Translations under genes and position numbers: made by a program | Notes under the pieces: model-generated | Told to the model about the DNA's origin: nothing | What the model saw: the letters and a program-made list of their open reading frames with translations, nothing else | Databases searched by the model: none | Shown here: positions 8,759-18,835 of the stretch, one piece after another | How positions within the stretch are numbered: position 1 is the stretch's first letter | Layout: every line of letters starts with the position of its first letter | Assembly: GCF_000760035.1 (NCBI RefSeq) | Contig: NZ_JNAO01000008.1 | Location: 62,001 to 126,000, forward strand | Source of the DNA: Prochlorococcus marinus str. MIT 9314 | Lineage (GTDB): Bacteria; Cyanobacteriota; Cyanobacteriia; PCC-6307; Cyanobiaceae | Direction of reading: 5' to 3' | Length of the DNA stretch: 64,000 bases

Positions 8759-9463
8759 TTACCAAGGTATCTCCGAATTGTCCCATGCAATAAATTTTCC
8801 TGTAGATTCTGGTGATTGATTTTTAATAATATTGATCAGGAATTGGGAGGATTTTTCTTTACTAAATAATTTATGTTCTGGAACAAATTTATGAAAAGGT
8901 CTAGATAAATCAGTATCTACTGTCCCTGGATGAAGCAATGTGATGGCAGCCTTTGGGAAACGCCTAGCCCATTCAATACTTAAAGATTTAAAAAACTGAT
9001 TTTGCGCAGATTTTGCAGCTCTATATGAATACCAACCTCCAGTTTGATTATCTCCAATGCTACCAACTCTTGCACTTATACTTGCAAAATTAAAATCAAA
9101 ATCTTTTGGTATAAATTCTTCAATTGCTTTAGCTAATAAAATAGGAGAAAAGGCATTTATTGAAAAACTTTCCATCATATTTTTTTTATCAAGATGTTGT
9201 AATCTTTTTTCTGGTTGAAGAGAATCACTATGAAGTCTACCTGTAGCATTAACAACTAGCCTTAATTTTGAAGGATGATTTGATATTTTATTTTTCAAAT
9301 GCAAAAGGGATTTAGAATCCTCTATATCTAATTCCCAAAAAGGATTAAATTCACTTTTTCTTCCACACAAAACAACATCTAAATCTTTTTCACTTTCATT
9401 CAGATCTTTAGCTAGTTGTGTTCCAATTCCACCTGCGCCTACAACTAAGGCTAAGCCTTTCAT
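8759..9463 (-). CDS. Short-chain dehydrogenase/reductase (C-factor-like)
   Basis: 234-residue SDR. The N-terminal NAD(P) motif is GAGGIGTQ (about 9-16), NATG near 76 corresponds to the SDR NAG motif, and the catalytic YSYRAAKSAQ (about 146-155) supplies the Tyr-x3-Lys pair. Cytosolic. The LLHPGTVDTDLSRPF stretch near 177 is typical of the C-factor/CsgA-like SDR subgroup. Substrate unknown. It starts at ATG 9463 and lies alone between the convergent aminotransferase gene and murE. Confidence 0.85.
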   Translation of the reverse strand: MKGLALVVGAGGIGTQLAKDLNESEKDLDVVLCGRKSEFNPFWELDIEDSKSLLHLKNKISNHPSKLRLVVNATGRLHSDSLQPEKRLQHLDKKNMMESFSINAFSPILLAKAIEEFIPKDFDFNFASISARVGSIGDNQTGGWYSYRAAKSAQNQFFKSLSIEWARRFPKAAITLLHPGTVDTDLSRPFHKFVPEHKLFSKEKSSQFLINIIKNQSPESTGKFIAWDNSEIPW

Positions 9464-9543
9464 TTTATTAAAAATAACTACATTGATTCTAAGAAACTTT
9501 TCTTGTGATTTGCGTAAAATCTTTCTTATTTGATTGGGAAATT

Positions 9544-11079
9544 TTATTGAGATTTATTTTTTTCTTTTAATAATTTATAAGCTATTTTTCTATCATCAAA
9601 ATTAATAACCTTATCATTGAGAATTTGGTAGTCTTCATGTCCTTTTCCTGCAATTAAAACAATATCTTTTTTATTGGCAAATTTAATAGATTCATTTATT
9701 GCTTTAAATCTATCAATTTCAATTGTTATTTTTTCTCTTTTTTTTATACCCATCAAAATATCATTTACTATCTTTTGGGGTTCCTCTGATCTTGGATTAT
9801 CTGAAGTTATAAAAAGTTGATCAGACAACTCTTCAGCTATTGATCCCATCAAAGGCCTTTTACTACGATCACGATCTCCGCCACAGCCAAAAACAGTTAT
9901 TAGTTTCCCTTCACAAAGTTTTTTAATTGATTGCAAAACTTTTTTTAATCCATCAGGAGTATGGGCATAATCAACAATTACTGTAGGAAGAGATCTTGAA
10001 ACGTCATTTTCATCAATTTGTATTTTCTCCATTCTCCCAGGAGCACCAGGGAAAGATTGTATTAACTTTGATAAATCTTTTAAAGAAAAATTCAGTTTAT
10101 ACAAAATTGTTATTGCTTGAATCGCATTCATTAAATTAAATTCACCAACAAGTGGAACAAAAAGTTGAATTTTTTCCCTAGGTGTATGAAAAATACAAGT
10201 GGAACCACTTTCAGTAAATTTTTTATCTGTTACGAAAAAAAAATCATCATTTTCAAATTCACTTTCAGTAATCTTTGTAGACACTAATGAAGATCTTTTT
10301 TCAAGATCAGACGATAATTTAGATATCCAATGGTCATCGTGATTTAATACAGAAATTCCATCCTTTTCTATTAAATAAGGTGGGAAAAACAATTTTCTTT
10401 TTATTTGAAAATAAGATTCCATATCTGAGTGATAATCAAGATGATCTTGAGTTAAATTAGTAAAAATAGCCGCCTCAAATTCGCATCCTGATATCCTCTT
10501 TTGAGCAATAGAATGAGAACTTACCTCTAATATCGCGAATTCAGATTCTGCCTCAACAGCAGCACTTAATTTCTTTTGAAGTTTATCGGCGAAATCAGTT
10601 GTATGAGAAGCTACTTCTGAGAATCCAGGCCATCTATTAAACAAGGTCCCAAATAATGCAGTCTTTTTCCCTAATTTTTTTAAAAGATATTCCAATAAGA
10701 AAGTAATTGTCGTTTTTCCATTAGTACCAGTAACACCAATAAGTTTAAGTTTTCTTGAAGGCCTATTCCAAAACTCAGCGACAATTTGACCAAAAATATA
10801 ATCTAAATTATCCTCAATAACCAAAATCCTTTCTCGATCAATAGATCCAATTCTCTCTTTTGCAGCAGACCCAATAATGGCAGCTTCCGCGCCATTTTCA
10901 ATTGCCTCAATACAAAATTTTCCTCCATCAACATTTAAACCAGGCATTCCTAAAAATAAAGTTCCTTTTTGTACTTCTTTAGAGTTAAAAGAAATATTAT
11001 TTATTTCATGATCAATTAAATCTAATGAAGGAATAATTCCTACTAAATCTAAAAGTTTATGTAATTTTATGGATCTCAT
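9544..11079 (-). CDS. murE: UDP-MurNAc-L-Ala-D-Glu:meso-diaminopimelate ligase
   Basis: 511-residue Mur ligase adding meso-diaminopimelate in cytoplasmic peptidoglycan precursor synthesis. Visible: the N-terminal UDP-binding domain, ATP loop GVTGTNGKTT (about 114-123), EVSSHSI and NLTQDHLDYH in the central domain, and the C-terminal DNPRSE, whose DNPR signature indicates DAP rather than lysine specificity. It ends with AGKGHE. Starts at ATG 11079; 9 nt downstream of the DUF836-type thioredoxin-like gene on the same strand. Confidence 0.95.
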   Translation of the reverse strand: MRSIKLHKLLDLVGIIPSLDLIDHEINNISFNSKEVQKGTLFLGMPGLNVDGGKFCIEAIENGAEAAIIGSAAKERIGSIDRERILVIEDNLDYIFGQIVAEFWNRPSRKLKLIGVTGTNGKTTITFLLEYLLKKLGKKTALFGTLFNRWPGFSEVASHTTDFADKLQKKLSAAVEAESEFAILEVSSHSIAQKRISGCEFEAAIFTNLTQDHLDYHSDMESYFQIKRKLFFPPYLIEKDGISVLNHDDHWISKLSSDLEKRSSLVSTKITESEFENDDFFFVTDKKFTESGSTCIFHTPREKIQLFVPLVGEFNLMNAIQAITILYKLNFSLKDLSKLIQSFPGAPGRMEKIQIDENDVSRSLPTVIVDYAHTPDGLKKVLQSIKKLCEGKLITVFGCGGDRDRSKRPLMGSIAEELSDQLFITSDNPRSEEPQKIVNDILMGIKKREKITIEIDRFKAINESIKFANKKDIVLIAGKGHEDYQILNDKVINFDDRKIAYKLLKEKNKSQ

Positions 11080-11088
11080 ATAAAAAAA

Positions 11089-11391
11089 TTATTTCTCCAG
11101 AATGGTGCTAATATTTTTTTGAAACCAATTCTTTAATTGATCATCTTTTAATCTTGGAGAAATGCGAGGCAATTCTATTATTTTCTCAGACCTAATTCTT
11201 TCAATAGCAATAACAGGTACTTCATAATCATATTTTTTATATTTATCTTTATATAAATCGAACCTATCAATATCAATTTCTTTAAGCTCTTCTAGATCAG
11301 GGAATAACTCATTAAGATTTATTTTTGCCAGTTTGTTTTTTAATGAATCACAAAGGCAACATCCCTGCCTAACAAAAATAAATATTTTCAT
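11089..11391 (-). CDS. Glutaredoxin-like (DUF836) thioredoxin-fold protein
   Basis: 100-residue small thioredoxin-fold protein. The N-terminal KIFIFVRQGCCLCDSLK holds a CCxxC/CxxC redox motif (C10, C11, C14 with C-L-C spacing near the first helix), and VPVI near residue 59 gives the cis-proline. Members of DUF836 are predicted disulfide reductases with unknown partners. It begins 4 nt after the stop of yidD and is followed by murE, so the three genes look like one operon. Confidence 0.8.
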   Translation of the reverse strand: MKIFIFVRQGCCLCDSLKNKLAKINLNELFPDLEELKEIDIDRFDLYKDKYKKYDYEVPVIAIERIRSEKIIELPRISPRLKDDQLKNWFQKNISTILEK

Positions 11392-11395
11392 TCAT

Positions 11396-11632
11396 TTAGT
11401 CAGGCACAGGGTCACATCCACAGGGAGTTAAAGGATGACATCTGCTTAATCTTTTTAAAGTTAACCACCCTCCCTTCCAAGGACCATGTCTAGTAATTGC
11501 CTCATATCCATAAGAGCTGCAACTTGGAATAAATCTGCATCTTGGTCCAAAAAAAGGAGAAAACCACTTTTGATAAAACGAAATCACAAAAAGAAGTATA
11601 GAAGTAATTGATTTATTAATAGTTTTGAACAC
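11396..11632 (-). CDS. yidD: YidD membrane protein insertion efficiency factor
   Basis: 78-residue membrane-associated protein, full length for YidD. It shows the family signature [15 protein letters not shown] (about 32-46) and the cysteine-rich C-terminus [13 protein letters not shown]. In E. coli it assists insertion of proteins through YidC. Start is GTG at 11632. It diverges from rpsD with a 95-nt intergenic region. Confidence 0.95.
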   Translation of the reverse strand: MFKTINKSITSILLFVISFYQKWFSPFFGPRCRFIPSCSSYGYEAITRHGPWKGGWLTLKRLSRCHPLTPCGCDPVPD

Positions 11633-11727
11633 TTTAATGATGTAAAATAATATTTCCTGTAGTAATTAGTTTAATTGAATTTAATCAATTATCCAATTTA
11701 TTGCAAATTTCTATTTAATTTAAAATT

Positions 11728-12336
11728 ATGTCAAGATACCGCGGCCCCAGATTAAGGGTTACGCGTCGCTTGGGAGAACTACCAGGTCTCACTAGGAAAG
11801 CTTCAAAGAAGTCTAATCCTCCAGGTCAGCACGGCCAAGCCCGTCGCAAGCGATCAGAATATGCAATTCGTCTAGAAGAAAAGCAGAAACTTAGGTTTAA
11901 TTATGGAGTTTCTGAAAAACAATTAGTTCGTTATGTAAAAAAAGCTAGAGCTCAAGAAGGATCTACAGGAACTAACCTACTAAGACTTTTGGAAAACAGA
12001 CTTGATAATGTTTGTTTTAGATTAGGTTTTGGAGGTACCATTCCAGGCTCAAGACAATTAGTAAATCATGGCCATGTAACCGTTAATGGAAAGGTTCTTG
12101 ATATTGCTGGTTATCAATGTAAATCAGGCGATGTAATCGGAATTAAAGAAAACAAAGCAAGCAAAAAACTTGTTGAAGGTAATATAGAATTCCCTGGCTT
12201 AGCAAATGTTCCACCTCATCTTGATTTAGACAAACCTAAATTAACGGGAAAAATAAATGGAAAATGCGATAGAGAGTGGGTGGCTCTTGAAATAAACGAA
12301 CTACTTGTTGTTGAATATTATTCAAGAAAAGTTTAA
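11728..12336 (+). CDS. rpsD: 30S ribosomal protein S4
   Basis: 202-residue primary 16S rRNA-binding protein of the small subunit body. N-terminal [11 protein letters not shown] is the cyanobacterial/plastid S4 form without the zinc cysteines. The S4 RNA-binding domain is visible as [14 protein letters not shown] and [10 protein letters not shown] (about 90-122). Starts at ATG 11728. The first codons are unusually GC-rich and codon-biased (cgcggccccaga), fitting a highly expressed gene. It stands outside the usual S13-S11-S4 cluster, as in other cyanobacteria. Confidence 0.97.
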   Translation: MSRYRGPRLRVTRRLGELPGLTRKASKKSNPPGQHGQARRKRSEYAIRLEEKQKLRFNYGVSEKQLVRYVKKARAQEGSTGTNLLRLLENRLDNVCFRLGFGGTIPGSRQLVNHGHVTVNGKVLDIAGYQCKSGDVIGIKENKASKKLVEGNIEFPGLANVPPHLDLDKPKLTGKINGKCDREWVALEINELLVVEYYSRKV

Positions 12337-12361
12337 TACTACTTTTCTTTGGATTATTAAA

Positions 12362-12382
12362 TCTCTCATTAAAAATGAGAGA
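12362..12382 (+). terminator. Hairpin terminator after rpsD
   Basis: Perfect 9-bp inverted repeat TCTCTCATT / AATGAGAGA with a 3-nt loop, 26 nt after the rpsD stop. The T run after it is short and broken (cttaattt), so it may also act as an RNA-stabilising hairpin. Confidence 0.7.
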
Positions 12383-12410
12383 CTTAATTTAATTCTTATT
12401 TTTAAAAATA

Positions 12411-13574
12411 ATGGGAAATAAGGAAAATAATATCAAAAAGCCAGGTTTTAAGACCCTATCTATTCACCATGGGGTAACATTTGCAGAAGAAACTGGATGC
12501 GTTATGCCTCCTATTTTTTCTACATCCACTTTTAAACATGGAAATAAAGATAATTTCGACTACACCAGATCAGGCAATCCAAACTTTAGAATTCTAGAAA
12601 GCGTCCTTAAATCAATAGAAGATTCTAAATACTGTACAGTTTTTGGATCTGGAATTAGCGCGGTAACTGCAATTTCATCAACACTAAAATCAGGCGACAA
12701 GATACTCTGCGAGTCAAATCTCTATGGTTGTACAGTGAGGATGTTCGAAAAAGTTTTTAAGAAATTTGGGCTAGAAGTTTTATACACAGATTTTACAAAC
12801 GAAAATAATATCAAAAAGATTTCATACTTCGAGCCAACGTTGATATGGCTAGAAAGTCCAACTAATCCACTTTTGAAGGTAGTTGATATTAAGGCGATTT
12901 GTGATGAAGCGAATAAACTACAAATCCCAGTAGTAGTAGACAACACCTTTTCAACGGCACTTATTCAAAAACCATTGGACCTTGGTGCAACACTATCACT
13001 CGTAAGCACAACAAAATTCATTAATGGACATAGTGATGCACTTGGTGGAGCAGTACTTACAAATAATGAGGTATGGAATAGTAAGATGCTTTTCTCTCAA
13101 AAAGCTCTAGGGCTTCAACCATCTCCTTTTGATAGTTGGCTCATTACGAGAGGAGTAAAAACTCTTCCTTTAAGAATCGAACAACAAACGCAAAGTGCAA
13201 AATTAATTTCTGAAGAATTAGACAATCATAAAATAATTAGTAAAGTAATTTATCCTTTTAATCAAAAACATCCGCAATTTAATTTAGCAAAATCGCAAAT
13301 GAGAGCTGGAGGTTCGATGATCACCATAAAATTAAATTTAAATAAAGAGGATACTTTTAAATTTTGCAAATCTCTCAAATATTTCTCGCTAGCAGAAAGC
13401 CTTGGAGGAGTTGAAAGTTTAATTTGTCACCCCGCAACAATGACTCATGCTTCTGTTGATGATGAAACAAAAAATCTTTTAGGGATAAATGATGCTCTTG
13501 TCAGATTATCGATTGGATGTGAAGAAACAAACGATTTAATCTCAGACATATTATTTGCTTTAAATAAATTCTGA
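12411..13574 (+). CDS. Cystathionine gamma-synthase/lyase-family PLP enzyme (first of a tandem pair)
   Basis: 387-residue Cys/Met-metabolism PLP enzyme. It shows YTRSGNPN (about 44-51), FGSGISAV (PLP-phosphate region, about 79-86), WLESPTNPLL (about 144-153), VVDNTF, and the PLP lysine in STTKFINGHSDALGG (about 201-215). Residues SLICHPATMTHAS near 342-354 match the gamma-family C-terminus. Sequence alone does not separate gamma-synthase, gamma-lyase and O-acetylhomoserine sulfhydrylase activity. The next gene is a second family member starting 3 nt downstream, then cysK, which makes a sulfur amino-acid cluster. Confidence 0.85.
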   Translation: MGNKENNIKKPGFKTLSIHHGVTFAEETGCVMPPIFSTSTFKHGNKDNFDYTRSGNPNFRILESVLKSIEDSKYCTVFGSGISAVTAISSTLKSGDKILCESNLYGCTVRMFEKVFKKFGLEVLYTDFTNENNIKKISYFEPTLIWLESPTNPLLKVVDIKAICDEANKLQIPVVVDNTFSTALIQKPLDLGATLSLVSTTKFINGHSDALGGAVLTNNEVWNSKMLFSQKALGLQPSPFDSWLITRGVKTLPLRIEQQTQSAKLISEELDNHKIISKVIYPFNQKHPQFNLAKSQMRAGGSMITIKLNLNKEDTFKFCKSLKYFSLAESLGGVESLICHPATMTHASVDDETKNLLGINDALVRLSIGCEETNDLISDILFALNKF

Positions 13575-13577
13575 AAA

Positions 13578-15047
13578 TTGAGAGATTTACTTAAAAACCC
13601 TATATGGAAAAATTTAGAGTTGGGATATTCTATTCCTGATAGTATTCATGCTGTTTCTGTAGCATTACCAACTTGGAATGATGTAATAAATTACGAGGAA
13701 AAAAATCAAGCATGCATGAATTTATTGAAGTCCATTTACCCAAGATTCGGGCTAAACCCCATAGTGAAAAGATTATGTGAAAAAGTAAAAAAAGAAAATT
13801 ATTACAACAATAAAAGTATCTGGCCATATCCGAATGAAAGCATAGCTTTTAAAGCTAAAAAATACATTGATAGAAATACTTCTGAACAATTCTCATTTAT
13901 AGAAAAAAGAGATAATCTAGCTTTCTTAATAACTGAAAAAGAAGGCAGTATTTATGCAAAATCTTTTTGGCAACATACTGGTCTTGGCATATCTTCAAGG
14001 GCTGCTGCTATAGAACTAGGTCTTGAAGATTGCCCTCCAAAATCTTATGTAAATGAATGTTCTCAAAGAATAAAAAATAGAATTTCTAAATCTACAAAAA
14101 TTAACTCTGATGATATTCACTTAACTTCATCTGGTATGTCTGCATTGCATACATCATTAGAAATCATATATGAATTATTTCCAGCTAAGCCAACACTACA
14201 AATTGGTTTCCCATATGTAGATGTACTTAAATTACCAATGAATATCTTTTATGGAGCCAAGTTAATTACTGAAGAAAATTGCGAGGATATTGAATTAGAA
14301 ATCAAAAGCATAAATCCATCAGCATTAATTATTGAACTACCGAGTAATCCAATGCTCAAATGTGTAAACATTAAAAAAATTTCAAAAATAGCTAAAAAGT
14401 TAAATATTCCATTAATTGTTGACGATACGATTGGATCAAATTTAAATATAAATTCCCTAGAACATGCAGATATAGTTTTTACTTCACTTACAAAAATTTT
14501 TTCAGGTAGTGGTGATATTCTTGCGGGATCATTAATACTAAATCCAAAAAGCAAATGGATTGATCAATTTAGAAATGTATTAAACGAGATTAATCTTCCA
14601 ACACTTTCCGATGGAGATACAGTTTATCTAGAGAAAGTTAGTAGAGATGTAAATCAAAGAGTTTTTGAACAAAATAAAGCATGTTTAGAATTAAAAAAAA
14701 GATTAGAGACCCATAGCGAGATTAAAAATATTTTCCATCCTGAAAATTGTCCAAATTTTAATTCTTTACTTACTTCTGATGGAGGATACGGCTGCTTATT
14801 ATCATTTGAGTTAATTGGAGGATTAAACAAAGCTAAAAAATTTTATAATTCTCTAAAAGTATCTAAAGGACCTAGTTTAGGTACAAAATTTACTCTAGTT
14901 TGTCCTTATGTTTTACTAGCCCATTATGACGAGTTGGATTGGGCTGAAAGTTTTGGTATACCATCGCACCTTATAAGAGTATCAGTTGGATTAGAAGACC
15001 AAGATCAATTATGGAAAAGCTTTTCTGAAGCACTAAATAATTTCTAA
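13578..15047 (+). CDS. Divergent, longer cystathionine gamma-synthase-like PLP enzyme (second of pair)
   Basis: 489-residue relative of the preceding protein, with about 90 extra N-terminal residues. The PLP lysine is retained in FTSLTKIFSGSGDILAG (about 293-309), with ELPSNPML near 254 and IVDDTIGSN near 278 in the expected order. Start is TTG at 13578, only 3 nt after the previous stop, so the genes are translationally close. The N-terminal PTWNDVINYEEK-like region resembles long picocyanobacterial and fungal gamma-synthases. Homoserine-ester plus cysteine to cystathionine for methionine synthesis is the most likely role, by context with cysK. Confidence 0.8.
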   Translation: MRDLLKNPIWKNLELGYSIPDSIHAVSVALPTWNDVINYEEKNQACMNLLKSIYPRFGLNPIVKRLCEKVKKENYYNNKSIWPYPNESIAFKAKKYIDRNTSEQFSFIEKRDNLAFLITEKEGSIYAKSFWQHTGLGISSRAAAIELGLEDCPPKSYVNECSQRIKNRISKSTKINSDDIHLTSSGMSALHTSLEIIYELFPAKPTLQIGFPYVDVLKLPMNIFYGAKLITEENCEDIELEIKSINPSALIIELPSNPMLKCVNIKKISKIAKKLNIPLIVDDTIGSNLNINSLEHADIVFTSLTKIFSGSGDILAGSLILNPKSKWIDQFRNVLNEINLPTLSDGDTVYLEKVSRDVNQRVFEQNKACLELKKRLETHSEIKNIFHPENCPNFNSLLTSDGGYGCLLSFELIGGLNKAKKFYNSLKVSKGPSLGTKFTLVCPYVLLAHYDELDWAESFGIPSHLIRVSVGLEDQDQLWKSFSEALNNF

Positions 15048-15130
15048 ATTCCTAGTATTTACCGTATAAAACTTATATACTCTTTTTCTGAAAAATAGTT
15101 AGTATTAATATATATTTTCTCAATATATAA

Positions 15131-16117
15131 ATGGCAAAAATTTATGAGGACAACAGTTTTGCTATTGGAAACACTCCATTAGTAAAATTAAAATCAGTTA
15201 CTAAAAACGCGAAAGCTACAGTACTTGCAAAAATTGAAGGTAGAAACCCCGCTTATAGTGTCAAATGTAGGATTGGCGCAAACATGATCTGGGATGCAGA
15301 GAAAAGTGGGAAGCTTACAAAAGACAAAACTATTGTTGAGCCAACTTCTGGAAATACAGGAATTGCTCTAGCTTTTACTGCTTCAGCAAGAGGTTATAAA
15401 CTGATCCTTACAATGCCAGAATCCATGTCAATTGAAAGAAGAAGGGTTATGGCAGTGTTGGGTGCTGAAATTGTTTTAACAGAGGCATCTAAAGGTATGC
15501 CTGGAGCAATAGCTAAGGCTAAAGAAATTGCAGAAAGTAATCCTTCTCAATATTTCATGCCAGGTCAATTTGATAATCCAGCAAACCCTGAAATTCATTT
15601 CAAAACTACTGGACCAGAAATCTGGGATGATTGCGATGGCGAAATTGATGTCCTAGTTGCAGGGGTTGGAACTGGCGGCACAATTACAGGAGTTTCAAGA
15701 TACATTAAGCAAGAGAAGGGCAAAAATATTACTTCTGTAGCTGTAGAACCATCACATAGTCCTGTTATTACTCAGACAATGAATGGAGAAGAGGTTAAAT
15801 CCGGACCACATAAAATCCAAGGAATTGGAGCAGGATTTATTCCTAAGAACCTTGACTTATCAATTGTTGATAAGGTCGAACAAGTAACAAACGACGAATC
15901 AATTGAGATGGCTCTTAGGTTGGCTAAAGAGGAAGGTCTATTAGTAGGAATATCTTGTGGGGCTGCTGCTGCTGCTGCTGTAAGATTAGCTGAACAAGAT
16001 GAATATGCTGGGAAGACAATTGTAGTTGTTCTACCTGATTTAGCAGAGAGGTATTTATCGTCAATTATGTTTACTGAAGTTCCAAGCGGAATCATTCAAG
16101 AACCAGTCAAAGCCTAA
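15131..16117 (+). CDS. cysK: Cysteine synthase A (O-acetylserine sulfhydrylase)
   Basis: 328-residue PLP enzyme making cysteine from O-acetylserine and sulfide. The PLP lysine sits in SVKCRIG (about 43-49), the Asn loop is [12 protein letters not shown] (about 73-84), and the phosphate-binding loop is [13 protein letters not shown] (about 177-189). Start ATG 15131. Its 3' end overlaps that of the convergent queA by 11 nt. Follows two gamma-synthase-type genes. Confidence 0.95.
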   Translation: MAKIYEDNSFAIGNTPLVKLKSVTKNAKATVLAKIEGRNPAYSVKCRIGANMIWDAEKSGKLTKDKTIVEPTSGNTGIALAFTASARGYKLILTMPESMSIERRRVMAVLGAEIVLTEASKGMPGAIAKAKEIAESNPSQYFMPGQFDNPANPEIHFKTTGPEIWDDCDGEIDVLVAGVGTGGTITGVSRYIKQEKGKNITSVAVEPSHSPVITQTMNGEEVKSGPHKIQGIGAGFIPKNLDLSIVDKVEQVTNDESIEMALRLAKEEGLLVGISCGAAAAAAVRLAEQDEYAGKTIVVVLPDLAERYLSSIMFTEVPSGIIQEPVKA

Positions 16118-17243
16118 ATCCATTTTTCTCCAGAAGTGAATCTGGTGAAATATACATCGCATCGCCATAAGAGAAGAATCTAAATTTTTCTTTTATGGCT
16201 TTTTTATACAGATCTAATAATCTTTCTCTACCAATCATTGCACTTACTAAAAGTAATAATGAACTTTTAGGGAGATGAAAATTAGTTAATAATCCATCAA
16301 CTACTTTAAATGTATAACCTGGCTTAATTACTAAATCTACATATTTAGCTATTGGAATAAAGTCATTAATTTCGTGAGAATAACAACTTTCAAGAGCTCT
16401 TACGCTAGTTGTACCAATAGCAATTATTTTTCTATCTGTTTTCTTTATTCTTTTTATTTCCTCCACTACTTCCTTATTAACACTTACCCATTCTTTATGA
16501 AGTTTTAAGTTACTTAAATCTTCTTGATCAATTGGTTTGAATGTTCCATAACCTACGTGCAAAGTTATCGGTAGGATTATTACGCCTTTTTTTTTTAGAT
16601 TGGAAATAAGACTTTTGCTTAAGTGTAAACCAGCTGTTGGTGCAGCAACTGCCCCTGGATTTGTTGCATACTCAGTTTGATAACTTTTCTCATGAAAAGA
16701 TTCTTCTTCGGAATTTTTTATATAAGGAGGAAGAGGGATTTCCCCGTATTTATCAAGAAGTTCATTCATTGAATTGAGACAAGTTATATTTTCCGGAAAT
16801 TTAATAAATCTCCCTCCAGTTTCTCCATCAACTCCATCAACAATCAAATTAATATCTTGTACTAATGGAGATTTTAATTTTAATTTTCTATTTATTTTTA
16901 ACTTTTTTGCTGGCTTTGCCAAACATAACCAAACACATTCATGGGATCTTTCTAAAACTAATAATTCGACAAATGTCTTATTTTCTAATTCAACCTTTAA
17001 CCTAGCTTTCATAACTTTAGTATTATTTACAATTACAAGATCCCCTTCTCTAAATTCATCTAAAAGATTCTTGGTAAATTTATTAGTTAAACAGTCTTCT
17101 TCTAAAAGACTATTTCTAACTATCATCAATCTTGATTCATGCCTAATTGCAGAAGGTTTACTAGCAATTAATGAAGGATCAAGTAAATAATCATAAGCTT
17201 CCAGCTTATAATCTCTTTCATCATTATTAATTTGAGAAATCAA
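16107..17243 (-). CDS. queA: S-adenosylmethionine:tRNA ribosyltransferase-isomerase (QueA)
   Basis: 378-residue enzyme that transfers the ribosyl part of SAM to 7-aminomethyl-7-deazaguanine in tRNA, the step before queuosine. Family features: [14 protein letters not shown] at the N-terminus, [10 protein letters not shown] (about 70-79), [12 protein letters not shown] (about 192-203), VGYGTFKP (about 226-233) and [10 protein letters not shown] (about 321-330). The apparent start is TTG at 17243, 6 nt after the stop of pdhC on the same strand. A slightly later start would still keep the domain. Confidence 0.95.
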   Translation of the reverse strand: MISQINNDERDYKLEAYDYLLDPSLIASKPSAIRHESRLMIVRNSLLEEDCLTNKFTKNLLDEFREGDLVIVNNTKVMKARLKVELENKTFVELLVLERSHECVWLCLAKPAKKLKINRKLKLKSPLVQDINLIVDGVDGETGGRFIKFPENITCLNSMNELLDKYGEIPLPPYIKNSEEESFHEKSYQTEYATNPGAVAAPTAGLHLSKSLISNLKKKGVIILPITLHVGYGTFKPIDQEDLSNLKLHKEWVSVNKEVVEEIKRIKKTDRKIIAIGTTSVRALESCYSHEINDFIPIAKYVDLVIKPGYTFKVVDGLLTNFHLPKSSLLLLVSAMIGRERLLDLYKKAIKEKFRFFSYGDAMYISPDSLLEKNGFRL

Positions 17244-17249
17244 TTAAAT

Positions 17250-18617
17250 TTAGGAGACAAGAGTCTCTGGCTCATCTTCAATTAGGGAAGCCAAGTCTTT
17301 TAAGAATGAAGCTCCATCAGCTCCATAGATCACTCTATGATCAGCTGTTAGATTTACTTGCATTATTTTTTTAACAGATATTGAACCATCACTATTAGCA
17401 ACAACGGTTGGTTTCGATGATGCTATGGCTAAAATAGCACCGGTACCTGGAGGAAGAATTGCGTCAAATCTATCAACTCCAAACATCCCAAGGTTAGATA
17501 AAGTGAAGGTTCCGGTTGAGTATTCATCAGGTTCTAATTGTTTTGATCTTGATCTTTTTACGAGATCTTTCCATTCCCTAGACAATTCAAATAAATCAGT
17601 ATTGCATGGTTCTTTTAAAACTGGAGTTATTAGTCCACCATCTTCCATCGCAACAGCAACAGCTATATTTATATTTTCTGGATAAGAAATTCCATCCTCT
17701 GAAAAACTTGAGTTAACTTGAGGATGTTTTTTTAGTGTCTTTGCAACTGCCTTTACTAGTAAAGCAGTCATAGTAACTCCGTTCTGTTTTACTTTTTTGT
17801 AGAAATTATCTAATTTATCTGTGTTAATGGAATAACCCACCCTAAAACATGGCACATCTAAACTAGATTCCATATTTTTATTTACCGCTTTTTGAAGGGT
17901 ATTAAATTGAACTGTTTCTCCGGGATTACCAAAACTATTTCCTGAAGTTTCTGGTTTACTTTCAACTCCCAAATTTGCACCAGGAATACTTGCAGGAGAA
18001 CCACCTTCACCTATCCATGGTATAGAGACTGGTTGGCCATTAGCTTTTAAAATATCATCGGCTTGAATCCTTCCGTGAGGTCCTGATCCATGAACCTTTG
18101 CTAAATCAACACCCATTTGAGAGGCAAGTTTTTTAGCTCTTGGAGATGCAATCACCCTCGAAGAAACATTACTCGTAGCAGCATTTATTTGATCACTATT
18201 AAAAGATGAGGCTGCCTTTTCACTCATTAATACGACTTCTTTTTCTTGTTTTTCAACAATTTCACTTTGATCCACAGGGTTTTCTTCTGTTTTATTGCTT
18301 ACCAATTCAAGTTGATCCGAACTAGAAACTTCGGGTTGATTTCCTTTATTTTGTTCTTGAACAGAAGCTATCTCATCCTCATTTTCTACAATAAGACCGA
18401 TAGTCTCTCCTACTGGAGCAGTGCTGCCAGCAGGCATTAAAACAGCCGCAAGATATCCATCTTGAAAAGATTCAACATCCATGTCTGCCTTGTCAGATTC
18501 AACAACCAAGACAGATTCACCTCTTTCAACTTTATCTCCTGGATTTTTCAACCATTCCACAATCTTGCCCTCCGTCATAGTAGAACTCAAGGCAGGCATG
18601 AATATTTCGTGAGACAT
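17250..18617 (-). CDS. pdhC: Dihydrolipoamide acetyltransferase, E2 of pyruvate dehydrogenase
   Basis: 455-residue E2 core. One N-terminal lipoyl domain has the modified lysine in VESDKADMDVE (K about 43). A charged linker (85-155) leads to the peripheral-subunit-binding domain with SPRAKKLASQMGVDL (about 162-176) and GPHGRI. The C-terminal catalytic acyltransferase domain has the active-site histidine in LTADHRVIYGADGA (about 423-436). It makes acetyl-CoA from pyruvate for lipid synthesis. Lipoate comes from LipB, encoded 3 kb away. Start ATG 18617. Confidence 0.93.
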   Translation of the reverse strand: MSHEIFMPALSSTMTEGKIVEWLKNPGDKVERGESVLVVESDKADMDVESFQDGYLAAVLMPAGSTAPVGETIGLIVENEDEIASVQEQNKGNQPEVSSSDQLELVSNKTEENPVDQSEIVEKQEKEVVLMSEKAASSFNSDQINAATSNVSSRVIASPRAKKLASQMGVDLAKVHGSGPHGRIQADDILKANGQPVSIPWIGEGGSPASIPGANLGVESKPETSGNSFGNPGETVQFNTLQKAVNKNMESSLDVPCFRVGYSINTDKLDNFYKKVKQNGVTMTALLVKAVAKTLKKHPQVNSSFSEDGISYPENINIAVAVAMEDGGLITPVLKEPCNTDLFELSREWKDLVKRSRSKQLEPDEYSTGTFTLSNLGMFGVDRFDAILPPGTGAILAIASSKPTVVANSDGSISVKKIMQVNLTADHRVIYGADGASFLKDLASLIEDEPETLVS

Positions 18618-18643
18618 AAGAAAATTGTTATTGCATAAGTTTC

Positions 18644-18691
18644 AAGGGATTTCTACCAAACTTCCTAAAGTTTTTATGGTTTAGAACCCTT
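18644..18691 (-). promoter_or_regulatory. Long imperfect hairpin in the pdhC leader
   Basis: AAGGG (18644-18648) pairs with CCCTT (18687-18691), and inside it TTCTA pairs with TAGAA and CC with GG, forming an imperfect stem of about 18 nt per arm with bulges. It begins 27 nt upstream of pdhC and 145 nt after ylqD. It could be a leader structure or a ylqD terminator. No further support. Confidence 0.35.
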
Positions 18692-18835
18692 TAAACTCTT
18701 GTTTTAATTATACGAAATCATTTTCACAGTGGGAACTCTTAAAACTTAAGAAAGTAATAATTTAGATCGATTAAAATTTAAAACTTTTCGAAATTAAGAT
18801 TTACTTATATTTATCAAAAATACTAAATCTTCTCT

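Noticed and set aside
15772-16095. 107-residue antisense frame in cysK
   Set aside because: Shadow of a strongly conserved enzyme gene; repetitive alanine stretch comes from the GCT repeats of cysK.
18246-18440. 64-residue plus-strand frame inside pdhC
   Set aside because: Antisense shadow of the acidic linker of pdhC, low complexity.
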